Shown here piece after piece: positions 46,694 through 57,556 of a stretch of 64,000 bases of DNA (its first letter is position 1; each line of letters begins with the position of its first letter). The position numbers were made by a program, and so were the translations under genes. Below the pieces are notes generated by a model. It had not been told where the DNA came from, did no database searches, and saw only the letters and a program-made list of their open reading frames with translations. Origin of the DNA: Bradyrhizobium sp. Y36 (GTDB taxonomy: Bacteria; Pseudomonadota; Alphaproteobacteria; Rhizobiales; Xanthobacteraceae); contig NZ_NWTI01000015.1 of the NCBI RefSeq assembly GCF_002531575.1, forward strand, positions 124,001 through 188,000. Direction: 5' to 3'.

Positions 46694-48298
46694 CTAGATC
46701 GGCACGCTCTGCGGCCGCTTCCACCGCACCCACCAGGCCACGATCAGCCGGGTCATGGTGAAGGCGGTGAACACCGTGGTGATGATGCCGATACCGAGCG
46801 TCACGGCGAAGCCGCGCACCGGGCCGGTGCCGATGTAGAACAGCACCGCGGCGGCAATGAAGGTGGTGATGTTGGAATCGAGGATGGTCGCCAGCGCCCG
46901 CTTGAAGCCGGCGTCGATCGCCGAGATCGCGTTGCGGCCGCCGCGCAGCTCCTCACGGATGCGCTCGTAGATCAGCACGTTTGAGTCCACCGCGATGCCG
47001 ACGGTGAGCACGATGCCGGCGATGCCTGGCAGTGTCAGCGTGGCATTGAGCAGCGACAACAGACCGAAGATCATGGCGACGTTGATGGCCACCGCGATGT
47101 TGGCGAAGACCCCGAACAGGCGGTAGGTCAGCAGCATGAAGATGATGACCAGGATCGAGCCGACATAGGCTGCAAGCTCGCCCTTCTCGATCGAATCCTG
47201 GCCGAGGCCCGGACCGACGGTGCGCTCCTCGACCACCGTGAGCGGCGCGGGCAGAGCGCCGGCGCGCATCAGGATCGCAAGATCGTTGGCGGACTGGACC
47301 GTGAAGCTGCCCGAGATCTGTCCCTGCCCGCCCGTGATGGGCTCGTTGATCCTGGGTGCGGAGATCACCTTGTTGTCGAGCACGATCGCGAAGGGCAGCC
47401 CGACATTCTCCTGCGTGGCCTGCGCGAATTTGCGCGCGCCTGACGTGTTGAACTTGAAGCTGACGACCGGCTCACTCGTACGCTGGTCGAAGGTCGCCTG
47501 GGCATCGATCAGATCGCCGCCGGCAACCAGCACCTGCTTCTTGACCACATAGGGCGTCGGCGGCGGCGACGCGCTCATCAGCAACTCGGAGTCCGGCGGC
47601 AACCTGCCCTGTTGCGCCTGGTCCGGCGACACGGTCGTGTCGACCATGCGGAATTCCATCTTCGCGGTCTCGCCGAGCAGCTTCTTGAGGCGCGTCGGAT
47701 CCTGGAGGCCCGGGACCTGCACCAGGATGCGGTCGTTGCCCTGGCGCTGGATCACGGGCTCGACGGTGCCGAGCTCGTTGACGCGGCGTTCGACGATCTG
47801 GATCGACTGCTCGATGGTCTTGCGCAGGCGATCGAGCATCGCGGCCTGCGGCACGCTGAGGCGGATCAGCCCGCCGCCGGCATCGGCCACCTCGAGGTCG
47901 CGCTGACCGCTGGATCCCATCAGGCCGCCCAGCGGCTGAGACAATTCGCGCAGCTTGGCGAGCGCGGCCGGAATGTCGGATTCCTTGGTGATGCGAACCT
48001 CGGCCGCGTCGTTGCGCACCACCACGCCACCGGTAAAGCCGATCTTGGCATCACGCAGGCTGCGGCGAACGTCGTCGCGAACCTGATCGAGGCGTTCCTT
48101 CTTCACGTAGTTGGAATCGACCTCGAGCAGCAGATAGGAGCCGCCCTGAAGGTCGAGGCCGAGCACGAGCCGCCGCTGCGCCCAGGCGGGCCAGGTCTTG
48201 ACCTGCGCTTCGGGGAAGAAGTTCGGGACCGCGCAGAGGCACACGATCAGCGCCGTCAGGATGATCCCGAGCGCCTTCCACCGCGTGAAATACAACAT
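46694..48298 (-). CDS. secD: protein translocase subunit SecD
   Basis: 534 residues. It has one N-terminal helix (KALGIILTALIVCLCAVPNF), the large P1 domain with LVLGLDLQGGSYLLLEVDSN and RRVNELGTVEPVIQRQGNDR, then five more helices with GIAGIVLTVGIAVDSNVLIY, ERIREELRGGRNAISAIDAG and a C-terminal TRLIVAWWVRWKRP. It works with SecF in one complex and is co-transcribed with yajC upstream (47 nt gap) and secF downstream. Confidence 0.97.
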   Translation of the reverse strand: MLYFTRWKALGIILTALIVCLCAVPNFFPEAQVKTWPAWAQRRLVLGLDLQGGSYLLLEVDSNYVKKERLDQVRDDVRRSLRDAKIGFTGGVVVRNDAAEVRITKESDIPAALAKLRELSQPLGGLMGSSGQRDLEVADAGGGLIRLSVPQAAMLDRLRKTIEQSIQIVERRVNELGTVEPVIQRQGNDRILVQVPGLQDPTRLKKLLGETAKMEFRMVDTTVSPDQAQQGRLPPDSELLMSASPPPTPYVVKKQVLVAGGDLIDAQATFDQRTSEPVVSFKFNTSGARKFAQATQENVGLPFAIVLDNKVISAPRINEPITGGQGQISGSFTVQSANDLAILMRAGALPAPLTVVEERTVGPGLGQDSIEKGELAAYVGSILVIIFMLLTYRLFGVFANIAVAINVAMIFGLLSLLNATLTLPGIAGIVLTVGIAVDSNVLIYERIREELRGGRNAISAIDAGFKRALATILDSNITTFIAAAVLFYIGTGPVRGFAVTLGIGIITTVFTAFTMTRLIVAWWVRWKRPQSVPI

Positions 48299-48345
48299 CG
48301 ACTGAACCTGTCAGATGGGGAGACTTGAGATGCTCGCGGACGCGC

Positions 48346-48732
48346 TCACTTCGAGGCGGCGTCGTCCTTGGCACTTTCCTTGGCGGCTTCCTTGCTATCC
48401 TTCGATTCCTTCGCCGGCTCGCCCTTGGCGCGCACGCCCGAGATCATCTGGCGCATCTGCCGCACCCGCACGCCGTCGGAAATCTCGAACTCGATCTGGT
48501 CGTCATCGACGACCTTGGTGACCTTGCCGACGAGGCCGCCCGAGGTCACGACGGTGTCGCCGCGACGGATGTTCTTCACGAGGTCGGCGTGATCCTTCAC
48601 CTTCTTCTGCTGCGGACGCAGAATCAGGAAGTACATGATCACGAAGATCAGGGCGAACGGCAGCAGCGACATCAACATGCTGTTGGTGTCACCGGCGCCC
48701 GCGGCCTGGGCATACGCAGGGGTAATCAGCAT
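48346..48732 (-). CDS. yajC: preprotein translocase subunit YajC
   Basis: 128 residues. There is one membrane helix near residues 15-38 (NSMLMSLLPFALIFVIMYFL, then ILRPQQKKVKDH), the family core VKNIRRGDTVVTSGGLVGKV and a charged C-terminal tail of Lys, Ala and Asp. YajC belongs to the SecDF-YajC-YidC holo-translocon. It opens the operon yajC-secD-secF-NDUFAF3-like-NDUFAF6-like. Confidence 0.96.
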   Translation of the reverse strand: MLITPAYAQAAGAGDTNSMLMSLLPFALIFVIMYFLILRPQQKKVKDHADLVKNIRRGDTVVTSGGLVGKVTKVVDDDQIEFEISDGVRVRQMRQMISGVRAKGEPAKESKDSKEAAKESAKDDAASK

Positions 48733-48912
48733 TCGGACGATCCTCGTGAGAAACGGGGGAAGCCGGTCAGGCCCGCTGGGCGACCGGTTCGGTCAAATTC
48801 GCGCGGACTATAGCGGCCATTGCCCCAATTGCAACGCTGCCAGACCGGCGATTTGACCATCTTGCGGCGCGCCGTCAGGCCCGATAAGGCTGCATTCTCA
48901 GGAACTTCGGAC

Positions 48913-49917
48913 ATGCCCAAAAACACAAGCAAAAGCCCGGCCGGCAAAGGCCCCCGTACCCCTGCCAGAAAGCCCACCCGCGTCGCGGCAAATCGCCCCA
49001 AGGGGGCGACCAAGAGGACCGCCAAGGCCGCCGTCAAGGCGACTCCGGACCAGTCCCAGGAGCGCATCGTCCGCGCACTGGAGACCATTGCGGCGCACCT
49101 CGCCGCCCAGGGCAGGCCGGCCGCAGAGCCTCAGTCGTTCGAACGGGCGGACGCCTATGTCTGGCACCCCGACGGCCGCCTTTCGGCCGTGCCGCGGGTC
49201 AGCCGCGTCGAGCTGTTCCTGCTCAAGGGTGTCGACCGCATGCGCGACATCCTGATGGAGAACACCGAGCGCTTCGCCAATGGCCTGCCGGCCAACAACG
49301 CCCTGCTCTGGGGCGCGCGCGGCATGGGCAAATCGTCGCTTGTGAAGGCCGCGCATGCCAGCATCAATGCCGGCCGCAAGCCCGCCAACAGGCTGAAGCT
49401 GATCGAGATCCACCGCGAGGACATCGAAACGCTGCCGACGCTGATGGAGAAGCTACGCGACTCCAGCTTCCACTTCATCGTGTTCATCGACGACCTCTCC
49501 TTCGACGGCAACGACGCATCGTACAAGTCGCTCAAGGCCGTGCTCGAAGGCGGCATCGAGGGCCGGCCCGAGAACGTCGTCCTCTACGCCACGTCGAACC
49601 GTCGCCATCTCCTGGCGCGCGACATGATCGAGAACGAGCGCTCGACCGCGATCAACCCCGGTGAAGCCGTCGAGGAAAAGGTCTCGCTGTCGGATCGCTT
49701 CGGCCTGTGGCTGGGCTTCCACCGCTGTAGCCAGGAGGAATACCTCGCCATGGTGCGCGGCTATTGCAGCCATTTCGGCGTTGAGATCGACGACGAGGCG
49801 CTGGAGCGCGAGGCGCTGGAATGGTCGACCACCCGCGGCTCACGCTCGGGCCGCGTCGCCTGGCAGTTCGTGCAGGAGCTGGCGGGCCGCCTCGGCGTGA
49901 AGCTGACGGCCAAGTAG
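48913..49917 (+). CDS. DUF815-family AAA ATPase
   Basis: 334 residues from ATG 48913, divergent from yajC. A basic, Lys/Ala/Pro-rich N-terminus (about 1-45) may bind nucleic acid. The ATPase core has Walker A LLWGARGMGKSSLVKAAHAS, a Walker B-like FIVFIDDLSFDGNDASYKSL and VVLYATSNRRHLLARDMIEN as sensor region. RFGLWLGFHRCSQEEYLAMV matches the lid. DUF815 proteins are conserved in many bacteria but unassigned. Confidence 0.9.
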   Translation: MPKNTSKSPAGKGPRTPARKPTRVAANRPKGATKRTAKAAVKATPDQSQERIVRALETIAAHLAAQGRPAAEPQSFERADAYVWHPDGRLSAVPRVSRVELFLLKGVDRMRDILMENTERFANGLPANNALLWGARGMGKSSLVKAAHASINAGRKPANRLKLIEIHREDIETLPTLMEKLRDSSFHFIVFIDDLSFDGNDASYKSLKAVLEGGIEGRPENVVLYATSNRRHLLARDMIENERSTAINPGEAVEEKVSLSDRFGLWLGFHRCSQEEYLAMVRGYCSHFGVEIDDEALEREALEWSTTRGSRSGRVAWQFVQELAGRLGVKLTAK

Positions 49918-49941
49918 CCGGAGCTGTCGCCCAACCCGTAA

Positions 49942-50067
49942 CTGTCATTCCCCGCCTTGTGCGCAGTTGCGCACTGGAGCGGGGAATCCAGTACGCCGCG
50001 GCTTATCGGCTCAACAATGACCGTCTCTGGAATACTGGATCGCCCGGTCAAGCCGGGCGACGACAGC
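49942..50067 (+). repeat. modular intergenic repeat, copy A
   Basis: About 126 bp. Its first 61 bp and a later 21-bp block (CCGTCTCTGGAATACTGGATC) recur exactly in inverted orientation at 55602-55723. The first block forms a hairpin (TGCGCAGTTGCGCA inside, CATTCCCCG/CGGGGAAT outside). The 3' part holds a 7-bp stem CGCCCGG/CCGGGCG (50041-50047, 50053-50059). It fills the gap between the DUF815 and NlpD-like genes, which are convergent. Confidence 0.85.
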
Positions 50068-50091
50068 TTCAATGCGGAGGCTCTGTAGGCC

Positions 50092-51489
50092 TCACGCCCC
50101 GTTCAGGAATTGAAGCGGGTCAACCGGGCTCGATCCCTTGCGGATCTCGAAGTGGAGCTGCGGCGACGCCACCTCCCCGGATTGACCCGACTTGGCAATG
50201 ACCTGACCGCGCTTGATGGCATCGCCGCGCTTCACCAGCAGCTCACTCGCATGGGCATATGCGGTGACGTAGCCGTTGGAGTGCCGAACCAGGACCAGAT
50301 TGCCGTAACCTTTCAGCTCGTTGCCGGAATAAGCGACGACGCCGTCTTCGGCCGCCTTGACCGGGGTGCCTTCGGGCACCGCCAGATTGATGCCGTCGTT
50401 GGATTTGCCGTTGGTCTTGGCGCCGTAGCTGGTGACCACCTTGCCGCGGACCGGCCAGCGGAAGGTCGGAAGCGCGCTGGTGGTCTCCGCAGCCTTCGCG
50501 GGAGCCTCAGCGGCGGGCTTCTCTTCGACATTGGCGGTCGCCTGGGCGAGACGCGCGCTCTGCACGGGCGCAGCCGCAGTGGCAACCTTCATGGCCGGCG
50601 CCGGCGCAGCCGCAACAGGCTGCAGCGTCCCCGCAACCGGAGCAGCCCCGACGGGCGCAGCGGCAACCGGCGGCGCGAGGGCGACGGTCTTCGCACCGGG
50701 CACGGTCAGCTTGGTGCCGAGCTTCAGCTTGGCCGAGGGATCGAGGCCATTGGCACGGGCGAGCTCGGCCGACGAGATATGGTTCTTGCGGGCGATGCTG
50801 GCGAGCGTGTCGCCGTGGTTGACGAAGTGCATGCTCGGCGGCGCAGCCATGGCCGCAACCGGCTTCGCGGCCGGAGCTGCCGCAACGGGAGCCAGCGCAG
50901 GTGCCGGCGCAGCGGCCGTGGCCGTGGCCGGATGCGGGATGATCAGTTGCTGGCCGGGCGAGAGCGCGCGCGGGCCCTTGTAGCCGTTGGCGGCGAGGAT
51001 CGCCTGCGGCGTGACGTGATAGCGCTTGGCGAGCACCTCGAGCGTGTCGCTGGTGCCGACGATGATCTTGGTCCCGCCGGCCGGCTGCGCGGCGGCAACG
51101 GAGCGCGGCGGCACGGTGGCCGTGGTCTCCAGATGCGGCTGCGCCGGGGGCGCGTAGGAGCTGACGCCGCGTCCGCCTCCGGACACGCCACCACCGCCTG
51201 CGACGGGATAGGATTGCGGCGCGGACACTGCCGGCGGCGGCAAGGGCTGCGACTGATAATAACCGGGCTGGGTCTGCGGCCGCGCATATTGCGGCAGCTC
51301 GCGCTGCTGCGGCGGTGGCGCCTGCTGCACCGAACCGGTCTGGTCAGAGGCAAAGGGATTGGAGAAGTTCGACTGGGACAGTCGCGACGACATGTCGGCG
51401 CTGCACCCTGCGAAGCTGAAGGAGATCAGCGCCAGCACCGCGACCTGCGGCACGCGGCGCGAGTAAAGCAACTCGGCGACAGCGGACAT
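50092..51489 (-). CDS. LysM/M23 lipoprotein, NlpD-like amidase activator
   Basis: 465 residues. A signal sequence with lipobox FSFAGC precedes a Pro/Gln/Ala-rich spacer. The first LysM is IIVGTSDTLEVLAKRYHVTP...PGQQLIIP, the second FVNHGDTLASIARKNHISSA. Then a LytM/M23 domain follows (about 345-465) with FRWPVRGKVVTSYG, HSNGYVTAYAHASELLVKRG and PQLHFEIRKGSSPVDPLQFL. The first zinc-binding His-x-Asp is replaced (SNDGINLAVPEG), so it is probably an inactive amidase activator like NlpD or EnvC in cell division. pcm is upstream, the usual partner of nlpD. Confidence 0.9.
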   Translation of the reverse strand: MSAVAELLYSRRVPQVAVLALISFSFAGCSADMSSRLSQSNFSNPFASDQTGSVQQAPPPQQRELPQYARPQTQPGYYQSQPLPPPAVSAPQSYPVAGGGGVSGGGRGVSSYAPPAQPHLETTATVPPRSVAAAQPAGGTKIIVGTSDTLEVLAKRYHVTPQAILAANGYKGPRALSPGQQLIIPHPATATAAAPAPALAPVAAAPAAKPVAAMAAPPSMHFVNHGDTLASIARKNHISSAELARANGLDPSAKLKLGTKLTVPGAKTVALAPPVAAAPVGAAPVAGTLQPVAAAPAPAMKVATAAAPVQSARLAQATANVEEKPAAEAPAKAAETTSALPTFRWPVRGKVVTSYGAKTNGKSNDGINLAVPEGTPVKAAEDGVVAYSGNELKGYGNLVLVRHSNGYVTAYAHASELLVKRGDAIKRGQVIAKSGQSGEVASPQLHFEIRKGSSPVDPLQFLNGA

Positions 51490-51598
51490 GGTTACTCACT
51501 CGTACGCAACAGAACTGGTGTTTTAAGTAAACACGCGTCGAGTAAATAACGGCTTAACCCTCCCAATAAGATGTTGGCGGCACAGCCGATCCGGAATT

Positions 51599-52249
51599 CT
51601 ACAGCTCCCGCGCCACGCCGGGCAGTGCCGGCACGAACCGGACCTCGACGAGTTCCTTGCGCTCGATCGCGCCTGCGGTCCGGGTCAGCCGGACCAGCGT
51701 CTGCACGCCCTGGTGCGGGCCGACCGGCGCGATCAGGATACCCCCGACCTCGAGCCGCTCGACCAGGTTCTCGGGGATCTGCTCCATCGCGGCGGTGACG
51801 ATGATGCGATCGAACGGGCCGATATTGGCCGGCAGGTTAAGCCCGTCGCCAAGCATCACCTCGACATTGTGGCAATCGAGCTTTTCGAGCCTGGCGCGTG
51901 CGGTATCGGCAAGCTTGCGGTAGCGCTCGACCGTCAGGACCTGGCCGGCGAGCCGCGACAGCACGGCCGCCTGGTAGCCTGAGCCGGTGCCGATCTCGAG
52001 GACGCGATGCTGCTTCTGGAGCTGAAGCTGCTCGGTCATGTAGGCGACGACGAAGGGCTGGCTGATGGTCTGCCCGCAGGCGATCGGCAGCGCACTGTCC
52101 CGGTAGGCGCCGTCGCGATCGGCCTCGTCGACGAAAAGCTCGCGCGGCACCTCCTCCATGGTTCGCAGCACCGCCTGATCGCTGATGCCCCGACGCCTCA
52201 GCGTGAGCTGAAACATCATCTTTTCCGGCGGGTGTTGATGAGAGGTCAT
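51599..52249 (-). CDS. pcm: protein-L-isoaspartate O-methyltransferase
   Basis: 216 residues. It methylates L-isoaspartyl residues in aged proteins with SAM, starting their repair. Motifs are [23 protein letters not shown]-binding [40 protein letters not shown] and [20 protein letters not shown] with GGILIAPVG. In most relatives surE lies directly upstream. Here a convergent receiver gene separates them. Confidence 0.96.
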   Translation of the reverse strand: MTSHQHPPEKMMFQLTLRRRGISDQAVLRTMEEVPRELFVDEADRDGAYRDSALPIACGQTISQPFVVAYMTEQLQLQKQHRVLEIGTGSGYQAAVLSRLAGQVLTVERYRKLADTARARLEKLDCHNVEVMLGDGLNLPANIGPFDRIIVTAAMEQIPENLVERLEVGGILIAPVGPHQGVQTLVRLTRTAGAIERKELVEVRFVPALPGVAREL

Positions 52250-52476
52250 TGCCTGCTGACGCTGTCTTGCCGAGCCCGATCGGCCTCAAGCCCGGATGCG
52301 GGAATCTTGTTCCTGTTCAGGAACCCATGATAGCCTTGCCGCCGCGCATTTGACCACAAATTGGCTTGCCGCGGGCGAGCAGCGATGACCATTTTCAGAC
52401 ATCCATTCGTCGAAACGCGCATTGCGTCGATTCGTGTTATCTGCGAACGTTTTTGGCAATGGGCAAGGACTCAATC

Positions 52477-52845
52477 ATGACTGCGGGGCTTTCCGGCCGC
52501 TCTGTATTCCTCGTCGAGGACGAGGTGATGATCAGGATGATGGTCGCGGACATGCTCGAAGAGCTTGGCTACAAGGTCGCAGCCGAGGCCGGCGACATCG
52601 CCGAGGCCATGCGGCTTGCCCAGGCCACCGAATTCGACATCGCCATTCTCGACGTCAACGTCAACGGCAAGGTCATCTCGCCGGTCGCCGACGTCATCAA
52701 GGCCAAGGGCCGCCCCTTCATCTTCGCCACCGGCTACGGCTCCTCCGGTCTGCCCGAGCAGTACCGCGACCGGCCCGCGCTTCAAAAGCCGTTTCAACTC
52801 GACGCGCTCGGCAAAACCATCGAAGCCGCGCTCCGCGGCGAGTAG
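52477..52845 (+). CDS. single-domain response regulator (receiver)
   Basis: 122 residues from ATG 52477, behind AAGGA at 52465; 52459 is an alternative. The receiver fold has the acidic pair in SVFLVEDEVMIRMMVADMLE, the phospho-acceptor Asp in FDIAILDVNVNGKVISP, Thr in PFIFATGYGSSGLP and Lys in RPALQKPFQLDALGKTIEAA. There is no output domain and no kinase nearby, so it acts as a phosphate shuttle or signals by protein contact. It points into surE, 19 bp away. Confidence 0.92.
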   Translation: MTAGLSGRSVFLVEDEVMIRMMVADMLEELGYKVAAEAGDIAEAMRLAQATEFDIAILDVNVNGKVISPVADVIKAKGRPFIFATGYGSSGLPEQYRDRPALQKPFQLDALGKTIEAALRGE

Positions 52846-52864
52846 CCGCATTTTCCAGATCTTC

Positions 52865-53632
52865 TTACTTCAACGTCGCGCTGAGCTCTTCGGAAAACGC
52901 TTCGTTGGTGCGGTCGAGCCTGAGCGGAGTGACCGAGACGTAGCGCTCGCGAAGCGCCGCCAGATCGGTGCCGTCGGCCGGCGTGTCCATCATCGCGGCG
53001 CGCTCGAAGCCGATCCAGAAATAAGGATTGCCCCGGCCGTCCTTGCGCTCGTCGATCCTGAGGAAACCGAGATTGCGCTTGCCCTGGCGCGTGACACGGA
53101 TGCCGAGCACATCCTCCGGCGCGCAGGACGGGAAGTTGACGTTGATGACGGTGTCCTTGGGGATGCCGGCGGCGATCACCTTGCGCAGGATGTCCGGCCC
53201 GAACTTGCGCGCGGTGTCCCATGGCGGCCGCTCGCGGGTCTCGACACTGAACTCCTGCGACAGCGCGAACGACGGCAGGCCGAGAATGGTGCCCTCCAGC
53301 GCGCCGGCGATGGTGCCGGAATAGACCACGTCCTCGGCCACGTTGCGGCCCTTGTTGACTCCGGACAGCACGATGTCGGGCAGCTTGGCCCCGAGGATAT
53401 GGCGCGCGCCCATGATGACGCAGTCGGTCGGCGTGCCGCGCACGGCAAAGTGCCGCGGCCCGACTTCGCGCAGGCGCAACGGATCGTTCAGCGACAGCGA
53501 ATGCGACACGCCGGATTGGTCGAGCTCGGGCGCAACCACCCAGACGTCGTCGGACAGCGCGCGCGCGATCTCCTCGACCACCTTGAGGCCGGGGGCGTGG
53601 ATGCCGTCGTCATTGGTGCAGAGAATGCGCAT
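52865..53632 (-). CDS. surE: 5'/3'-nucleotidase SurE
   Basis: 255 residues. It removes phosphate from nucleoside 5'- and 3'-monophosphates and short polyphosphates, with a divalent metal. Metal ligands are visible as ILCTNDDGIHAPGL (two Asp), Ser in QSGVSHSLSLND and Asn in LSGVNKGRNVAEDVVYSGTI. It is the stationary-phase partner of pcm in many proteobacteria. Upstream are a small hypothetical gene and serS on the same strand. Confidence 0.97.
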   Translation of the reverse strand: MRILCTNDDGIHAPGLKVVEEIARALSDDVWVVAPELDQSGVSHSLSLNDPLRLREVGPRHFAVRGTPTDCVIMGARHILGAKLPDIVLSGVNKGRNVAEDVVYSGTIAGALEGTILGLPSFALSQEFSVETRERPPWDTARKFGPDILRKVIAAGIPKDTVINVNFPSCAPEDVLGIRVTRQGKRNLGFLRIDERKDGRGNPYFWIGFERAAMMDTPADGTDLAALRERYVSVTPLRLDRTNEAFSEELSATLK

Positions 53633-53726
53633 GCGAAGGTTCGATTCCTGAAGGGGTCTGAGCCGTCTTATCCGGCTCTGGCCGATCAGGCAAACCGGCT
53701 GATCAGGGGTTCCCGGTCCCGTCCTG

Positions 53727-54089
53727 TTACCGGCGGATGCGCCATTGCGGCAGGAAGCGCGCGAGCCGCCCCTCCGCGCGCAGCTTCATCGCCGGCACCG
53801 CCGGACTGACGACCGGCGCCTCGATCACGCCGAGCGCCTCCAGTTGCGCAATGAGCGGGTTCGCCTCCTGTGCCTGCGGAAAGCGTTCGCGTGCCACGCT
53901 CAGCGCCTTGTCGAAGTCTGCTGCATTCACGCCGGGCTTGGCCCGCCGGCTCTGCACGAGGTCGTCGTCCCAGAGCCGCGCGATCTCGATGTCGAGCACC
54001 CCGCGCAGGCGCTGGTCGACGGCCTGAATGCCGGCACCCGTCACCGCCCATTGTCTGCCGACCCAGAAGATGTCGCGGTGCAAGGCCAT
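53727..54089 (-). CDS. conserved hypothetical protein between serS and surE
   Basis: 120 residues from ATG 54089. The N-terminal part MALHRDIFWVGRQWAVTGAG with VDQRLRGVLDIEIARLWDDD is a pattern I recall in uncharacterised Bradyrhizobium proteins. The C-terminal half is rich in Ala, Pro and Arg (ALSVARERFPQAQEANPLIA). The reading frame continues open upstream into serS, but that part is antisense to nothing relevant and lacks a start signal. No function is known. Confidence 0.7.
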   Translation of the reverse strand: MALHRDIFWVGRQWAVTGAGIQAVDQRLRGVLDIEIARLWDDDLVQSRRAKPGVNAADFDKALSVARERFPQAQEANPLIAQLEALGVIEAPVVSPAVPAMKLRAEGRLARFLPQWRIRR

Positions 54090-54181
54090 GAACGGTGGGT
54101 TCGCGTTGCGGGGCCGGCAGGATAGCCGGCCGCCCGATCTTCGCAACCAAACGTTTCTGCGTTTCAGGCAGGCAGCAGGAT

Positions 54182-55591
<1,410 letters not shown>

Positions 55592-55601
55592 CTAGCACAG
55601 C

Positions 55602-55723
55602 TGTCATCATCCGCGAAGGCGGATGATCCAGTATTCCAGAGACGGTAGTGAGTCCTCGACAGGCCGCGGCGTACTGGATTCCCCGCTCCAGTGCGCAACT
55701 GCGCACAAGGCGGGGAATGACAG
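55602..55723 (-). repeat. modular intergenic repeat, copy B
   Basis: Inverted second copy of the element at 49942-50067. On the minus strand its first 61 bp and the 21-bp inner block are identical to copy A. The middle (about 17 bp) and the end hairpin differ: here CATCCGC/GCGGATG (55608-55614, 55619-55625) replaces the unrelated stem of copy A. It lies between tatC and serS, which are on the same strand. Confidence 0.85.
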
Positions 55724-55738
55724 CGGAGCTAACCGCCC

Positions 55739-56554
55739 CTACTCCGCCGGATTGGGCGGCGTCGATACGTCGGTACCGGTGGTGGCCTGCGCCGCGGCCG
55801 CCTTCTTCTCCACCATCGCCACCGCGATGATCGAGCCCTCATAGAGCGCCATCAGCGGAATTGCCAGCGAGCACTGGCTGATCACGTCGGGGGGCGTCAG
55901 CACGGCCGCGATGACGAAGGCGATGACGATGAAATAGCGCCGCTTCTCGCGCAGCATCTTCGAGGTGATAATGCCGATCCGCCCGAGCAGCGTCAGGATG
56001 ACCGGAAGCTGGAAGGCGATGCCGAAGGCGAAGATCAACGACATCATCAGCGACAGATATTCACCGACCTTCGGCAACAGCTCGATCTTCGCGGTCTCGT
56101 CGCTGCCGAGCTGCTGCATGCCGAGCGAGAAGCGCGCCAGCATCGGGAACACGACGAAATAGACCAGCGCCGCACCCAGCACGAAAAAGAACGGCGTCGC
56201 GACCAGATACGGCAGGAAGGCCTGTTTCTCATGCTTGTAGAGCCCGGGCGCCACGAACATGTAGATCTGCCCCGCCACGATCGGGAACGAGATGAAGGCC
56301 GCGCCGAACATCGCCAGCTTCAGCTGGGTCAGGAAATATTCCAGGAACGCGGTGTAGATGAGCTTGGCGTTTGCGGGATCGCCGACGGCCAGGACATATG
56401 GCCATACCAACACGTTGAAGATCTGCTTGGCGAAGAAGAAGCAGAAGATGAACGCAATGCCGAAGCCGAGAAGCGCCTTGATCAGCCGCGAACGCAGCTC
56501 GATCAGATGGTCCATCAGCGGGGCTTTGCTGGCCTCGATATCGGCGTCGGTCAT
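55739..56554 (-). CDS. tatC: Sec-independent protein translocase TatC
   Basis: 271 residues with six membrane helices. The TatC signature is [20 protein letters not shown] at the N-terminus, which recognises the twin-arginine signal. [20 protein letters not shown] and [20 protein letters not shown] are conserved, with [20 protein letters not shown] near the end. Its ATG overlaps the tatB stop (ATGA at 56551-56554), so TatB and TatC are made in a coupled way. Confidence 0.97.
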   Translation of the reverse strand: MTDADIEASKAPLMDHLIELRSRLIKALLGFGIAFIFCFFFAKQIFNVLVWPYVLAVGDPANAKLIYTAFLEYFLTQLKLAMFGAAFISFPIVAGQIYMFVAPGLYKHEKQAFLPYLVATPFFFVLGAALVYFVVFPMLARFSLGMQQLGSDETAKIELLPKVGEYLSLMMSLIFAFGIAFQLPVILTLLGRIGIITSKMLREKRRYFIVIAFVIAAVLTPPDVISQCSLAIPLMALYEGSIIAVAMVEKKAAAAQATTGTDVSTPPNPAE

Positions 56555-57066
56555 GACGCTTTGGCGTCCTTGATCGCTTCGGCTGGCGCGGTGTCCTGCG
56601 CAACCGGTGCCGGCTCGACCTCGCGGGTGATGGCGAGAGGCTCGTTGGCAGCCGCATGCGCTTCCGCTTCCATGAAGGTCGCAGGCGTCGGCGCTTCCGG
56701 CGTTGTTGGTGTTGCAGGCACTTCACTTGAAGTCGCCGTCGGATCGACAGCGGTTGTGGTCGTCGTCTCGGCCGGCTTGTCCAGCGCGTCGACGCGGAGC
56801 GCGTCGCTGACGTCCTTCTGGAGCGAGGTCAGCGGATTGAAGCCGGTGGCGGCTTCCTTGACCTCGTCGAAGCTCTTCTTGAGGTCGGCCATCTCGGCCT
56901 CGCGCATCGCTTCCTGGAATTGGCCCTGGAATTCGGCGGCCATCTTGCGCGCCTTGCCCATCCACTGCCCGACCATGCGCAGCACGCCCGGCAGCTCTTT
57001 CGGGCCGATGGCGATCAGGGCCACGACCCCGATGAGGACCAGTTCACTCCACCCGATGTCGAACAT
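56551..57066 (-). CDS. tatB: Sec-independent protein translocase TatB
   Basis: 171 residues. A single membrane helix with the Gly-Pro hinge ([20 protein letters not shown] then GPKELPG) is followed by an amphipathic helix ([20 protein letters not shown]) and a long Ala/Thr/Pro/Glu tail. Glu8 of the membrane segment is as in other TatB. It forms the receptor with TatC. It lies between tatA (89 bp upstream) and tatC (4-nt overlap). Confidence 0.97.
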   Translation of the reverse strand: MFDIGWSELVLIGVVALIAIGPKELPGVLRMVGQWMGKARKMAAEFQGQFQEAMREAEMADLKKSFDEVKEAATGFNPLTSLQKDVSDALRVDALDKPAETTTTTAVDPTATSSEVPATPTTPEAPTPATFMEAEAHAAANEPLAITREVEPAPVAQDTAPAEAIKDAKAS

Positions 57067-57155
57067 GAGGTCTTCCGTTCACGCGAAGCCGCAACCGGCC
57101 CAATCCCTTGCGCGCAGGATCGGGGCCGTAAGCCGCGTCTCGCGTGCTCTCTGGC

Positions 57156-57389
57156 TCAGACGGCCTTGCTGCCGACGTCGGACCGCGCCGCGGTCGGCGC
57201 ATTGTTGTGCTCGATGGACTTGGCCGGCTCGGGCTTCTCGGCGGGCTTGTCGTCGTCCTGCATGCCCTTCTTGAATGCCTTGATGCCCTGCGCGACGTCG
57301 CCCATCAGATCCGAAATCTTGCCGCGGCCGAACAGCAGCAGGACCACTGCGATCACCAGGATCCAGTGCCAAATGCTGAGTGAACCCAT
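57156..57389 (-). CDS. tatA: Sec-independent protein translocase TatA
   Basis: 77 residues from ATG 57389, behind GGAGGGT. The membrane helix ([20 protein letters not shown]) leads to the hinge [20 protein letters not shown] and a charged tail. TatA oligomers form the transient pore of the twin-arginine pathway. It opens the operon tatA-tatB-tatC. Confidence 0.97.
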   Translation of the reverse strand: MGSLSIWHWILVIAVVLLLFGRGKISDLMGDVAQGIKAFKKGMQDDDKPAEKPEPAKSIEHNNAPTAARSDVGSKAV

Positions 57390-57556
57390 CCTGCAACCCT
57401 CCAAACGCGCATGGCCGGGGGACCCGGCCGATCTTCACCGAAACCTAGGCTTGGCAGGTCTCAAAAACAAGGACCAAGGCAGCGCCAATTCGCTGTGGGC
57501 GCTACGTAATCTTGCTAGTGTTAACTGTCGCAGGGATCCGGCGGCGGACGGTACCG

